NCBI GenBank assembly: GCA_023443315.1
Contig: JAEZVA010000003.1
Span: 1-26,230, forward strand
Reading direction: 5' to 3'
DNA from: Bacillota bacterium
Lineage (GTDB): Bacteria > Bacillota > Clostridia > Oscillospirales > Ruminococcaceae
Length of the DNA: 26,230 nucleotides
Shown here: piece by piece, positions 1 through 7,868 of the stretch
How positions within the stretch are numbered: the stretch's first letter is position 1
Layout: each line of letters begins with the position of its first letter
Translations under genes and position numbers: made by a program
Notes under the pieces: generated by a model
The model's database searches: none
The model's input: only the letters and a program-made list of their open reading frames with translations
What the model was told of the DNA's origin: nothing

Positions 1-1
1 C

Positions 2-868
2 AATGAGTATGCGCTGAGCGCATCTGTTTCGTCCAGCAAACCTGACATGATCAAGGCTACTCTTGTTAACGACAAGGCTACAAAGGGAGCAATTGATAAG
101 GGAACAGTTGGCTACGAAGAGGGCAGAACTCTGGTTCTTAAGCTTGATCCCGCTGACGAGTTCTTCACCGTTGAAGAGCACAAGGTAGAGATTAAAGTTA
201 TTGTTACCCAGAAGTTAAAGGCTGCAAACAGCGAAGCTGTTAAAACCGAGATTAAGTTCAATGTTCTTATCAGCAACAAAGCTCATGGCGAAGATGATTT
301 CTGGAAGAACGCTGATGACAAGGTTGAAGGTCTCAATGAGCTTTCCAATCCCGTTATCGCGGCTGACGTATTCACCGGCATCGCCAAAGACAAGGCTCTC
401 ACTCTCGACTACGGTAAGTACACCGTGAAGTTTGCTAAGGTTGCAAAGCAGAACACTGCTCTGTACCTGAAGGCTTCCACCTCTGTAGCAGACGGCAGCA
501 AGGCGATTGCTTCCATTGGCTTCAAGCCCACCCGTATTAAGGATGCTGCTACCATCACAATGCCCATCAACGCTGACAACCAGAACCTGTACGGCGAGAC
601 CGTATACGTTTACGCTCTGGTAGATGGCAAGCCCACTGGCGAAGCTATCGCTGCTGAAGTTGTAAACCACAATTCCGTAATCTTCACCGTTCCCGCTGGC
701 ACAACACTGGGCGCATTCGCTGCTTACGGCGATAAGGCTCAGGGCGACGCTGAGAAGCCCGCTATCCCCGAGACCGGCGCGAACGACATCGTTAACATCG
801 CTATCGTATTCGCAGTAGTTGCTCTTGCAGCTGCAGGCTTCGTAGCGGTTAACAAGGCTAGCAAGTAA
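2..868 (+). CDS. Sortase-anchored surface protein, 5' partial
   Basis: The reading frame is open from base 2, so the true start and signal peptide lie before the window; 288 residues are visible. The first visible residues (NEYALSASVSSS) align with the interior of the paralogue at 1434-2498, which supports a truncated start rather than initiation at the internal ATG at 47. The C-terminus has a cell-wall sorting signal: IPETG, then a hydrophobic stretch (IVNIAIVFAVVALAAAGFVA), then a short basic tail (NKASK). IPETG is a variant of LPxTG, so covalent attachment by a sortase is inferred. The body has no domain I recognise; it is rich in Ala, Lys, Val and Thr and probably beta-structured. The codon choice is narrow (GCT, AAG, GTT/GTA), as in highly expressed genes. 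The last 97 residues are identical to the paralogue. Confidence 0.85.
   Translation, partial: NEYALSASVSSSKPDMIKATLVNDKATKGAIDKGTVGYEEGRTLVLKLDPADEFFTVEEHKVEIKVIVTQKLKAANSEAVKTEIKFNVLISNKAHGEDDFWKNADDKVEGLNELSNPVIAADVFTGIAKDKALTLDYGKYTVKFAKVAKQNTALYLKASTSVADGSKAIASIGFKPTRIKDAATITMPINADNQNLYGETVYVYALVDGKPTGEAIAAEVVNHNSVIFTVPAGTTLGAFAAYGDKAQGDAEKPAIPETGANDIVNIAIVFAVVALAAAGFVAVNKASK
575..868 (+). repeat. Near-identical 3' gene end, copy 1
   Basis: This 294-bp stretch matches 2205-2498 (offset 1630) with only seven differences by eye, at 637, 694, 733, 838, 847, 850 and 865. All seven are synonymous. Upstream of about 575 identity falls to roughly 80% by eye. Confidence 0.9.
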
Positions 869-912
869 TTTACCCTAACCGGTAGATTCGCAGTCTTTTA
901 CTGACGAACTGG

Positions 913-944
913 CAGGCGGCATCCGAAAGGATGCCGCCTGTTTT
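913..944 (+). terminator. Rho-independent terminator
   Basis: A perfect 12-bp stem (CAGGCGGCATCC with GGATGCCGCCTG) closes on a GAAA tetraloop and is followed by TTTT. It lies 44 bp after the stop of the first surface-protein gene. Confidence 0.93.
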
Positions 945-1346
945 GTCATGCCTATACGCAAAAAATCATGCACTGTGGAGATGTAGGGGGAAGTGTCCAC
1001 GACGTCCCACCGAATGCCAAAACGCAACACTAAAACGGTTAAGACCGTTACGTCTTAGGTCAAATCGGTCTACCCCAAAAGCAAAGACAGCGGCTGTTTG
1101 TTTCTTTGTGATTTTCTCCTTAAGAGAAGCGAAGTCCTTCCATAGGAGGCGCCGGCACAGTAAGAACTATAAGAGGAACAAAGTTACAGAATTATTACAT
1201 AAATACTACCAAACAACTAACAAAAACTTGGAATAACAGGAATAAACATGACAAAGTGGGTAATAAGTGTACGTCATTAACACTAATTTGTGCGTTTTGT
1301 CCAATTATTAGTTACAAAATTATAACAAGATAATTACTAAAACCTA
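945..1346. other. Long intergenic region with nested alternative hairpins
   Basis: About 400 bp without a convincing gene. The one open frame (931-1236) starts inside the terminator stem and has a basic, low-complexity composition, so I do not call it. The notable structure is at 1034-1070, where three mutually exclusive stems share bases: 1034-1039 with 1044-1049, 1040-1045 with 1052-1057, and 1043-1047 with 1066-1070. The rest becomes AT-rich toward the promoter at 1347. No known RNA family is recognised. Confidence 0.4.
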
Positions 1347-1375
1347 TTGCAAACAAGAGAATTATGGGTTATACT
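1347..1375 (+). promoter_or_regulatory. Sigma-A-type promoter of surface protein gene
   Basis: TTGCAA (1347-1352) and TATACT (1370-1375) are separated by 17 bp. The start would be near 1382, giving a leader of about 50 nt that ends in AAGGAGG, seven bases before the ATG at 1434. Confidence 0.75.
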
Positions 1376-1433
1376 ATGCCTGTGGTTAGCAAGTAACCAA
1401 CAAAAACTATCCAAATCTTAAGGAGGAAAACAC

Positions 1434-2498
1434 ATGAAAAAGGTACTGGCACTGGTACTCACTGCGGCAATGGCGCTTAGCCTGGCTGCAACCGCATCCG
1501 CACTCACCATTACCCCTGACACAGACACAACTACCCCTGACACCGATGTAGCAAGCAGCTTCTTCTTTGGAGATGCAGCTGTTGAAGTAGAGTTAAAGCC
1601 CGATGGAGTAAGCTTTAAGGCAAATGCCGACGGCGACGAGTTCCTGCTCGAGGACGAAACAACAAAGTACTCTCTGAGCTCTTCCGTATCTTCTAGCAAC
1701 GAAGCTCTGCTCAAGGCAGCTGTTGCTTCCACCAAGAGCGCCGACAAGAAGAGCGTTAAGCTCGTACTTAAGCTCACCCCCGCTAAGGAGTACTTCACGG
1801 TTGAATCCCACGACGTAAAGGTTAAGCTCACAATCATCCAGAAGGAATCTGTAGCAGGTTCCGCAGCTGTTAAGTTTGAAAAAGAGTACACCATCAACAT
1901 GAGCAACGATTCCCATGCAGCGAACGAGTTCTTTGCTGACGCAGAGGATAAGGTAACTTCCGTAGCAAGCCTTTCCAAGCCTGTTGTTGCCGCTGACGTT
2001 TTCACCGACGTTGCCAAGGATAAGGCTCTGACTTTAGACTACGGCAAGTACAGCATCAAGTTTGCTAAGGTTGCAAAGCAGAATACCGCTCTGTACCTCA
2101 AGGCTTCCACCACTATTGCAGAAGGCAGCAAGGCAATTGCTAGCATCGCCTTCAAACCCACCCGCGTGAAGGATGCAGCAACCGTTACTATGCCCATCAG
2201 CACCGACAACCAGAACCTGTACGGCGAGACCGTATACGTTTACGCTCTGGTAGATGGCAAGCCCACCGGCGAAGCTATCGCTGCTGAAGTTGTAAACCAC
2301 AATTCCGTAATCTTCACCGTTCCTGCTGGCACAACACTGGGCGCATTCGCTGCTTACGGCGACAAGGCTCAGGGCGACGCTGAGAAGCCCGCTATCCCCG
2401 AGACCGGCGCGAACGACATCGTTAACATCGCTATCGTATTCGCAGTAGTTGCTCTTGCAGCTGCAGGTTTCGTAGCAGTGAACAAGGCTAGCAAATAA
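1434..2498 (+). CDS. Sortase-anchored surface protein (IPETG)
   Basis: This 354-residue protein is secreted and probably fixed to the cell wall. Residues 1-23 form a signal peptide (MKKVLALVLTAAMALSLAAT, then ASA before the likely cut). A low-complexity linker follows (two PDTDTTTPDTD-type units at about 27-38), then a body of unrecognised fold, then a sorting signal: IPETG, a hydrophobic span and the basic tail NKASK. The ATG at 1434 has the ribosome binding site AAGGAGG at good spacing and a near-consensus promoter upstream. It is a tandem paralogue of the gene at 2-868: the N-terminal halves differ clearly while the last 97 residues are identical. Promoter strength and biased codons suggest an abundant surface protein. 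Which sortase processes it is not known; the sortase at the right edge of the window is class B, a class usually tied to NPxTN/NPxTG-like motifs. Confidence 0.92.
   Translation: MKKVLALVLTAAMALSLAATASALTITPDTDTTTPDTDVASSFFFGDAAVEVELKPDGVSFKANADGDEFLLEDETTKYSLSSSVSSSNEALLKAAVASTKSADKKSVKLVLKLTPAKEYFTVESHDVKVKLTIIQKESVAGSAAVKFEKEYTINMSNDSHAANEFFADAEDKVTSVASLSKPVVAADVFTDVAKDKALTLDYGKYSIKFAKVAKQNTALYLKASTTIAEGSKAIASIAFKPTRVKDAATVTMPISTDNQNLYGETVYVYALVDGKPTGEAIAAEVVNHNSVIFTVPAGTTLGAFAAYGDKAQGDAEKPAIPETGANDIVNIAIVFAVVALAAAGFVAVNKASK
2205..2498 (+). repeat. Near-identical 3' gene end, copy 2
   Basis: This is the second copy of the 294-bp stretch at 575-868, with seven synonymous differences only. 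The similarity stops at the stop codon: the downstream terminators of the two genes are unrelated. Confidence 0.9.
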
Positions 2499-2537
2499 TC
2501 AAAGCGATATCAGGACATAATTAGTCTTTTATGCTTT

Positions 2538-2574
2538 AAAACTCCGGCACCTATCACGGGTGCCGGAGTTTTTT
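2538..2574 (+). terminator. Rho-independent terminator
   Basis: The stem AAACTCCGGCACC pairs with GGTGCCGGAGTTT around a short loop, and the 3' arm runs into six or more T residues. It lies about 40 bp after the second surface-protein gene. Confidence 0.92.
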
Positions 2575-2721
2575 CGCCCTAGAGCCACACACACCGCGAC
2601 AAGTAAAGGCGATAATAACCAAAAATATCTTGTGTTTCTATCAAAACATACAACGTAATTGGGCAAGCAAACTGCAGCAAAGCAAATTTGATTATTTGAT
2701 GAATAAATATCAGATAAATTG

Positions 2722-2750
2722 TTGCGAAAACGCCGTCGACAAGGTATAAT
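2722..2750 (+). promoter_or_regulatory. Sigma-A-type promoter of the permease
   Basis: TTGCGA (2722-2727) is followed after 17 bp by a perfect TATAAT (2745-2750). The predicted leader is only about 35 nt, which leaves no room for a riboswitch or PyrR attenuator downstream of the start. Confidence 0.75.
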
Positions 2751-2791
2751 CAGAAAGGTTTAACACGAAAAAACAACAGGAGGGATACTGT

Positions 2792-4183
2792 TTGGCACAG
2801 CAAAAAATAGTTGCAGGGTATCTGCCGGATGAACGTCCGCCCCTGCCAAAGCTACTGCTTTTCGCACTGCAGCAGATTATCGTTATGTTCCCCGCCACGG
2901 TGCTCGTGGCACTCTTGACCGGATTCCATGTATCCACCACCATCTTTGCAAGCGGTCTTGCCACCATCGGCTTTATCCTTGTTACAGGCAGGAAGATACC
3001 GCTTTATTACGGCTCTAGCTTTTCTTACATCGCTGCCATCTGCTCTATTACCGGAGCACAGGCATTTGCGGGTCCCGTCGCGGACGATAAGATTGCCGTA
3101 GCACAGTTTGGTATCGTGCTTTCTGGTCTTGTTTCCATTGCGGCGGGTCTTATCATCAAGCAGTTTGGTCAAAACGCCATTGAGCGCGTTTTACCCCCCA
3201 CCGTTACGGGCAGCATTGCTATCGTAATTGGTCTTTCGCTGGCAGGCACGGCGATATCAAATCCGCTTTCCCTGCCGGGGAATGTAACCGAAGCAAACAC
3301 AGTGCTTGCTACCAACCTTGCGTGGGTCATCTGCCTTGTTACCCTGCTTGCCACCATCCTGTTTTCCGTCTATCTCAAGGGCACATGGTCGCAGCTGCCC
3401 ATCCTGCTCGGACTATTGACCGGCTACGTGCTCGCGTTGGTACTCGGTCTTGCTACCGGCATTAACTTCTGCGACTTTGCAAAGCTGGGCGCAACCGAAT
3501 CGGCACTTGCCATTCCTGCAATCGGTTTTGCACTGCCACATTTTACACTGCCTAAGGCAGACTGGGCTGCGGTTGCCGCCATCATGCCCATTGCAATCGC
3601 TACCATCCCCGAGTCCACCGCGCACCTGTACCAGCTTGACATCTATGTCAACGACCTCGCAAAGAAAAAGGGTTCGAACAAAGAGTACAAGATTGCGGAC
3701 AAGCTCGGTCTTAACCTGATTGGTGACGGTCTGGGTGATATGATTTCCGGTGCAATCGGCGGTCCCGCTGGCACAAACTACGGTGAGAACCTCAGCACGA
3801 TGGCTATCACTAAGAACTTCTCTACTCCTGTTCTGTTTGCGGCAGCAATCATCACGATGGTTATCTCCTGCTTTACTCCGCTCAGCGCTGCGGTATACTC
3901 AATCCCCTCTGCTGTAATCGGTGGTATTTCGATTTACCTGTTCGGTGTTATCGCCTCGCAGGGTGTTACCATCATCATGAGCAAGAAGGTGGATATGTTT
4001 GACTCCCGCAACCTCGCGGTGATGTCCACCATTCTGATCATCGGTTTGGGCGGCAGCTTTGCCTTCCCGGGCGGAATGATCCCGATGTTTGGGTTTGAGC
4101 TCCCCGCCATCGCGTCTGCCGCGTTGTTCGGCATTCTGCTCAACCTTCTTCTGAGTATCGGAAAGAAAAAGGAAGCAGCGTAA
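2792..4183 (+). CDS. uraA: NCS2-family uracil-type permease
   Basis: A 463-residue polytopic membrane protein of the nucleobase-cation symporter 2 family, closest in motifs to uracil permeases (UraA/PyrP): uptake of uracil with protons is the expected role. The N-terminus LPDERPPLPKLLLFALQQ and the segment GRKIPLYYGSSFSYIAA are typical. The ligand-contact glutamate region is TIPESTAHL (E274, H278, the same four-residue spacing as the E/H pair of E. coli UraA), and the second signature is GTNYGENLS (E332). It starts with TTG at 2792, seven bases after AGGAGGGA. It is monocistronic: own promoter upstream, own terminator downstream. Length is slightly above the usual 430. A xanthine or other purine specificity is less likely given the YGEN motif. 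Confidence 0.9.
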   Translation: MAQQKIVAGYLPDERPPLPKLLLFALQQIIVMFPATVLVALLTGFHVSTTIFASGLATIGFILVTGRKIPLYYGSSFSYIAAICSITGAQAFAGPVADDKIAVAQFGIVLSGLVSIAAGLIIKQFGQNAIERVLPPTVTGSIAIVIGLSLAGTAISNPLSLPGNVTEANTVLATNLAWVICLVTLLATILFSVYLKGTWSQLPILLGLLTGYVLALVLGLATGINFCDFAKLGATESALAIPAIGFALPHFTLPKADWAAVAAIMPIAIATIPESTAHLYQLDIYVNDLAKKKGSNKEYKIADKLGLNLIGDGLGDMISGAIGGPAGTNYGENLSTMAITKNFSTPVLFAAAIITMVISCFTPLSAAVYSIPSAVIGGISIYLFGVIASQGVTIIMSKKVDMFDSRNLAVMSTILIIGLGGSFAFPGGMIPMFGFELPAIASAALFGILLNLLLSIGKKKEAA

Positions 4184-4214
4184 CCCAATCTTGGTTATTC
4201 ATGCATTATAAATC

Positions 4215-4265
4215 AAAGGTCTGCCTAAGCCATGTGATAAAACACCGGCTTACGGCAGACCTTTT
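4215..4265 (+). terminator. Rho-independent terminator
   Basis: AAAGGTCTGCC and AAGCC pair with GGCTT and GGCAGACC (one small asymmetry), around a 15-nt AT-rich loop, followed by TTTTT. Confidence 0.85.
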
Positions 4266-4334
4266 TGCATGTACAAAAACTGTAGCTTTTTCGATTTGCA
4301 TATGATGAGGAAGCTATCACACCACCGCGGTACG

Positions 4335-4355
4335 CTCATATAATGAGTATATGAG
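4335..4355. promoter_or_regulatory. Palindrome overlapping a possible -10 box before asnB
   Basis: CTCATATA and TATATGAG form a perfect 8-bp inverted repeat around ATGAG. It contains TATAAT (4339-4344), but the matching -35 position is poor, as would fit a regulated promoter. The distance to the asnB start is about 185 bp. Function is inferred only. Confidence 0.35.
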
Positions 4356-4528
4356 AGAAGGGGAGGATTACAGAAGGAAGGTCAATGGCGCCCTACCTTC
4401 TATAGTTAGCTGATGAAAAGTAGAGAATAATTAACTCAAAGCCTTTGTTTCAGGGACGGGGTGAGGATTTATTTCGATGCTTGATACGGCAATTTGTATT
4501 ATGCCCCATCAAAGAGAGGCGTGATTGT

Positions 4529-6382
4529 ATGTGTGGGATTGCAGGCTTCTGCGATTTTAGAGATAGCTTTTTAAAACGTACGGAGGAAACAAAGTCAATA
4601 GCAAAACGAATGGGAAACGTACTTAGCCACAGAGGACCAGACGCGGGCGGGGAATATGTAAGTGAACATACTGTATTTGCACACCGCAGGCTGGTTGTTA
4701 TCGACCCCGTAGGTGGCACGCAGCCAATGATTGCAAGCGAAGATGGCGCCGATTACGTACTGGTGTATAACGGCGAGCTGTACAACACAGACGAAATTAG
4801 AACGGCGCTTCAAACAAAAGGACATACCTTTGGCACTACGTCTGATACTGAGGTGCTGCTGCGCGCCTACATGGAATACGGCAAGGATTGCGTGAATCAC
4901 TTTAATGGGATTTTTGCCTTTGCGGTATGGGATGAACGCGCGGGCAGCTGTTTTTTTGCCCGTGACCGATTTGGCGTAAAGCCGCTGTTTTATACAATGG
5001 CGGAGGATACCTTGGTGTTCGGCTCGGAGATTAAGGCGTTATTTGAATACCCCGGCATCAAACCGGTGATAGATATGAACGGCCTGTGCGAGATATTCGG
5101 GCTTGGACCTGCCAGAACACCGGGGTGCGGGGTGTACCGCGGGATACAAGAGCTGAAGCCTGGGTATGCGGCGGTTTTTGATAGGGACGGACTGCGAACC
5201 TACCCATATTGGCAACTTACCGCAACACAGCACACCGACAGCTACGAACAAACGGTACAGACGGTTCGGGAGCTGTTGTTTGATGCCATTCGTCGTCAGT
5301 TGGTTTCGGATGTGCCAATCTGTACATTGCTATCGGGTGGCTTAGATTCGAGCGTGGTGTCGGCGGTGTCGGCATTGGCGGCACGTGATAAAGGGGCGAC
5401 CCTTGACACCTACTCGTTTGAGTTTGCCGACAACAGCCGCTATTTTAAGCCATCCTCCTTCCAACCCTCAGAGGATGGTCCGTTTGCCGCACTGATGGCA
5501 CAGCACATCGGCTCTAAGCACCGCGTTTTGGTGTGTGAAACCAGCGCGCTTATTACAGGGCTGTACGGCGCAGTACGCGCAAAGGATCTGCCTGGCATGG
5601 CGGATGTCGATTCCTCGCTGCTGTACTTCTGTGAGCATATCAAGAAAAACCACACCGTCTGCCTATCTGGCGAGTGCGCGGATGAAATCTTCGGCGGCTA
5701 CCCGTGGTTTCGAGACCCTGCGGCGTACGAAACCCATGCCTTTCCGTGGTCAAAGCAGCTGGATCTGCGCAAGGAGGTACTGTCACCCGGTATCCGCGAG
5801 CGCCTGCCGCTTGACGAATACGTGATGGCGCAGTACGAGAACAGCATCGCCATCGCACCAAAGCTTGACGGAGAGGACGCGCTGCACGCGCGTCAGCGCG
5901 AGATAGCATACCTGAACATTGCGTGGTTTATGGCAACATTGCTTGACCGAAAAGACCGCATGACCATGGCAAACGGGCTGGAGGTGCGTGTTCCGTTTGC
6001 CGACCACCGTCTGGTCGAGTACCTGTATAACATCCCGTGGGAGATGAAGTACCAAAACGGACGGGTAAAATCCCTGCTCAAGGATGCGGCAAAGGATATC
6101 CTTCCGACCGAAATCCTGGAACGCAAGAAAAGCCCCTATCCCAAAACCCATCATCCGGGTTACGAGAAGGAACTGATCTCGGAGTTGAGAACCATTCTGT
6201 CCGACCGCTACGCCCCACTGCATGAGCTGGTGGATACCAAGGCGCTGCACGCGCTGATGGAGTCGCAGTCCGACCTCGGCAGACCGTGGTTTGGGCAGCT
6301 TATGGCGGTGCCGCAGATGTACGCCTACCTGATAGAGGTCAACTACTGGCTGGAGCGTTATGGCGTAGAGATTCGCCTGTAA
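4529..6382 (+). CDS. asnB: Asparagine synthetase, glutamine-hydrolysing
   Basis: A 617-residue cytoplasmic enzyme that makes asparagine from aspartate, glutamine and ATP. The start was set at 4529 because the protein must begin MCGIAGF: Cys2 becomes the N-terminal nucleophile of the class II glutamine amidotransferase domain (about residues 2-200, with HRGPDAGG and YNGELYN). The frame is open further upstream to 4445, but that extension would bury the catalytic Cys. The ATP-pyrophosphatase domain follows, with P-loop LLSGGLDSSVVSA and GECADEIFGGY. DRMTMANGLEVRVPF is also typical of AsnB. The ribosome binding site is weak (GAGAGG, about 10 bases upstream). No T-box is visible upstream. It appears to be a single-gene unit. 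Confidence 0.96.
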   Translation: MCGIAGFCDFRDSFLKRTEETKSIAKRMGNVLSHRGPDAGGEYVSEHTVFAHRRLVVIDPVGGTQPMIASEDGADYVLVYNGELYNTDEIRTALQTKGHTFGTTSDTEVLLRAYMEYGKDCVNHFNGIFAFAVWDERAGSCFFARDRFGVKPLFYTMAEDTLVFGSEIKALFEYPGIKPVIDMNGLCEIFGLGPARTPGCGVYRGIQELKPGYAAVFDRDGLRTYPYWQLTATQHTDSYEQTVQTVRELLFDAIRRQLVSDVPICTLLSGGLDSSVVSAVSALAARDKGATLDTYSFEFADNSRYFKPSSFQPSEDGPFAALMAQHIGSKHRVLVCETSALITGLYGAVRAKDLPGMADVDSSLLYFCEHIKKNHTVCLSGECADEIFGGYPWFRDPAAYETHAFPWSKQLDLRKEVLSPGIRERLPLDEYVMAQYENSIAIAPKLDGEDALHARQREIAYLNIAWFMATLLDRKDRMTMANGLEVRVPFADHRLVEYLYNIPWEMKYQNGRVKSLLKDAAKDILPTEILERKKSPYPKTHHPGYEKELISELRTILSDRYAPLHELVDTKALHALMESQSDLGRPWFGQLMAVPQMYAYLIEVNYWLERYGVEIRL

Positions 6383-6420
6383 CATCCTTTAATTCATACA
6401 CAGTGTAATATGGTTTGAAC

Positions 6421-6453
6421 CGACCGCAGAACCGTCAGGGTGCTGCGGTCGTT
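6421..6453 (+). terminator. Probable terminator after asnB
   Basis: CGACCGCAG (6421-6429) pairs with CTGCGGTCG (6443-6451) around a 13-nt loop. The following T tract is short (TTCT), so efficiency is uncertain. Confidence 0.6.
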
Positions 6454-6679
6454 CTGCAGCCAAACAGCTGTAAGATGAATGTGAACAAGCGTGTAATGGG
6501 TGATTCTGGGGTTGGAGTGAGGGGTACGGAAACTTGGTTTTTGCGCCATATTAGGGTATGATAACGATGCGGTGGAGCTGTTCCCGAAAAAGTTTTAAGC
6601 TTGTCCGTTTTTTACTATTGTTATTATCAGCTTTTGAGTATTATAAGAAAGCAATAAAGTAAGAAAGGATCTAAAACAT
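6454..6679. other. Intergenic region before the VOC gene
   Basis: No gene is seen. The 3' part is AT-rich; TTGTTA (6618-6623) and TTATAA (6641-6646) with 17 bp between them could be a promoter for the gene at 6680, but both boxes are only partial matches. Confidence 0.35.
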
Positions 6680-7042
6680 ATGATTATGCCCTACTTACAG
6701 TTTAACGGTAGCTGCGAAGAAGCACTCAATTTTTATGCGGATGCCTTCGGCGGCAAAATCACCTTTTTATCGCGACGCGACAATAACCCGAACAACCCGG
6801 TCATGCACGCCACGGTTGCACTCACAGAATCAGGCGGATGCGTCAGCGCTGGCGACACAGATGAGCCTGTTCTGGTTTCGGGTATGGCTATCCTGGTTTT
6901 CCTTCCGTCACGGGACAAAATTGATGAAATCGCTAGGAAGCTTTCCTGGGGCGGTACGCTTGTTCACGGTTTTACACCTCACCCGCCGCCTGATGATAAC
7001 GGAGGCGGTGCAGAGGTGGTTGATCAGTATGGCTATACATAG
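6680..7042 (+). CDS. VOC/PhnB-like protein, C-terminus probably cut by a stop
   Basis: A 120-residue protein of the vicinal-oxygen-chelate (glyoxalase/bleomycin-resistance) superfamily, PhnB-like branch. The opening MPYLQFNGSCEEALNFYADAFGG is the PhnB-type beta-alpha start, and GAEVVDQYGYT is the last strand, which in relatives continues as an F/YG-x-x-W segment. Substrate unknown. Here the codon where Trp is expected is TAG (7040-7042); the next codons would read Phe-Leu-Cys-Ala and then TAA (7055-7057), so a one-base TGG->TAG change would explain the end. Loss of only five residues may leave it functional. The ATG at 6680 is preceded by AAAGGA. Downstream, 7043-7142 holds nothing I recognise. 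Confidence 0.75.
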   Translation: MIMPYLQFNGSCEEALNFYADAFGGKITFLSRRDNNPNNPVMHATVALTESGGCVSAGDTDEPVLVSGMAILVFLPSRDKIDEIARKLSWGGTLVHGFTPHPPPDDNGGGAEVVDQYGYT

Positions 7043-7142
7043 TTTTTATGTGCATAAAGGCAGCAGGTTCATCCTCCTCAGACAGGCGTTAACGGGGCAG
7101 AATTTGACGGGGACAACGAATGGCGGTGTACTAGACATACAA

Positions 7143-7760
7143 CTACCTGTTTCTCACTTCAACCTCATCACCGTTAACCAATATTACCTGTGAATTGCTG
7201 ATGGGGACAAGCGCCAATTCTGACGTATATTGTTTGATAATTTTCTCCACGATTTTTTTGAATGGAAAGTTTGTATAATGTGGCAACGGATAAAACTCTA
7301 TCGCGTGTAATGAATCATAACTGGTTAATTCAAGAGCTTCCATGCAATTATCCATATCCTTTACATACTCGATATCAGGAGATACAACAATCGACCCCGC
7401 AGATTCTCCGATATAGGGCTTTCCCGCATTGATTTGCTCAAAAATGATTTTATCTGTTCCGGTTTTTTTTAGTTCTTGTAACAGAAAGAAGGTATTGCCG
7501 CCGCTTATATAAATAAAATCATTGGTTTCGATTGCGCGTTTTATTTCCAAAACATCGTCCGAGGAGACATCCACCTCTTCAACTACTATACCCAACTTTT
7601 CTAGCGCAGTTTTTCCTGATTTTACATAAAAATTAACCTTCTCATGTTTTGCGGCGGTGGGAATAAAGGTTGCTTTTTTACCTGATATCTCCTCACCAAT
7701 AAAGCTCGGAAAAAGCCCGGAAACATCCTTAAATGATGACGATAAGAATAATTTTTTCAT
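7143..7760 (-). CDS. Peptidase S51 (dipeptidase E-like) protein
   Basis: A 205-residue cytoplasmic protein of the S51 peptidase/class I glutamine-amidotransferase-like fold, resembling PepE and the Listeria Lmo0363 type. ISGGNTF (about 85-91) and the nucleophile elbow GESAGS (Ser120) are visible; PLPHY holds a His (161) at the place expected for the catalytic base. Known family members cleave Asp-X dipeptides or related small peptides; the substrate here is not predictable. The start at 7760 follows AGAGG at good spacing. It is transcribed away from the WYL regulator at 7869, and the palindrome between them suggests shared control. Codon use is more AT-rich than its neighbours, so recent acquisition together with the regulator is possible. 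Confidence 0.88.
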   Translation of the reverse strand: MKKLFLSSSFKDVSGLFPSFIGEEISGKKATFIPTAAKHEKVNFYVKSGKTALEKLGIVVEEVDVSSDDVLEIKRAIETNDFIYISGGNTFFLLQELKKTGTDKIIFEQINAGKPYIGESAGSIVVSPDIEYVKDMDNCMEALELTSYDSLHAIEFYPLPHYTNFPFKKIVEKIIKQYTSELALVPISNSQVILVNGDEVEVRNR

Positions 7761-7815
7761 AAAATACCTCTTTCTATAGCTATAAAATCCTTAGTATATC
7801 TATCACTATACCACA

Positions 7816-7845
7816 ATATTGTTGACAACTATATGTCAGCAATAT
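7816..7845. promoter_or_regulatory. Inverted-repeat operator between peptidase and WYL genes
   Basis: ATATTGTTGACA (7816-7827) and TGTCAGCAATAT (7834-7845) are inverted repeats matching at 11 of 12 positions, separated by 6 bp. The repeat covers the -35 box and spacer of the regulator's promoter. Autoregulation and control of the divergent peptidase gene by the WYL protein are inferred. Confidence 0.65.
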
Positions 7846-7850
7846 AGGAT
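7822..7850 (+). promoter_or_regulatory. Promoter of the WYL regulator
   Basis: A consensus TTGACA (7822-7827) is followed after 17 bp by TAGGAT (7845-7850), a 4/6 match to the -10 box. The leader would be only about 12 nt, ending in GGGGGG before the ATG at 7869. Confidence 0.55.
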
Positions 7851-7868
7851 GATTATGGGGGGATTTTT

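Noticed and set aside
931..1236. Open frame of 101 codons after the first terminator
   Set aside because: It starts inside the terminator stem, has no ribosome binding site, and encodes a basic low-complexity peptide with no recognisable feature.
4321..4336. T-box-like ACCACCGCGGTAC string before asnB
   Set aside because: A T-box needs a GGUGGNACCGCG-type bulge on the coding strand. Here the resemblance is partial and inverted, with no specifier stem or antiterminator.
4445..4528. Upstream extension of asnB
   Set aside because: It would place 28 residues before the Cys that must be N-terminal for glutamine hydrolysis.
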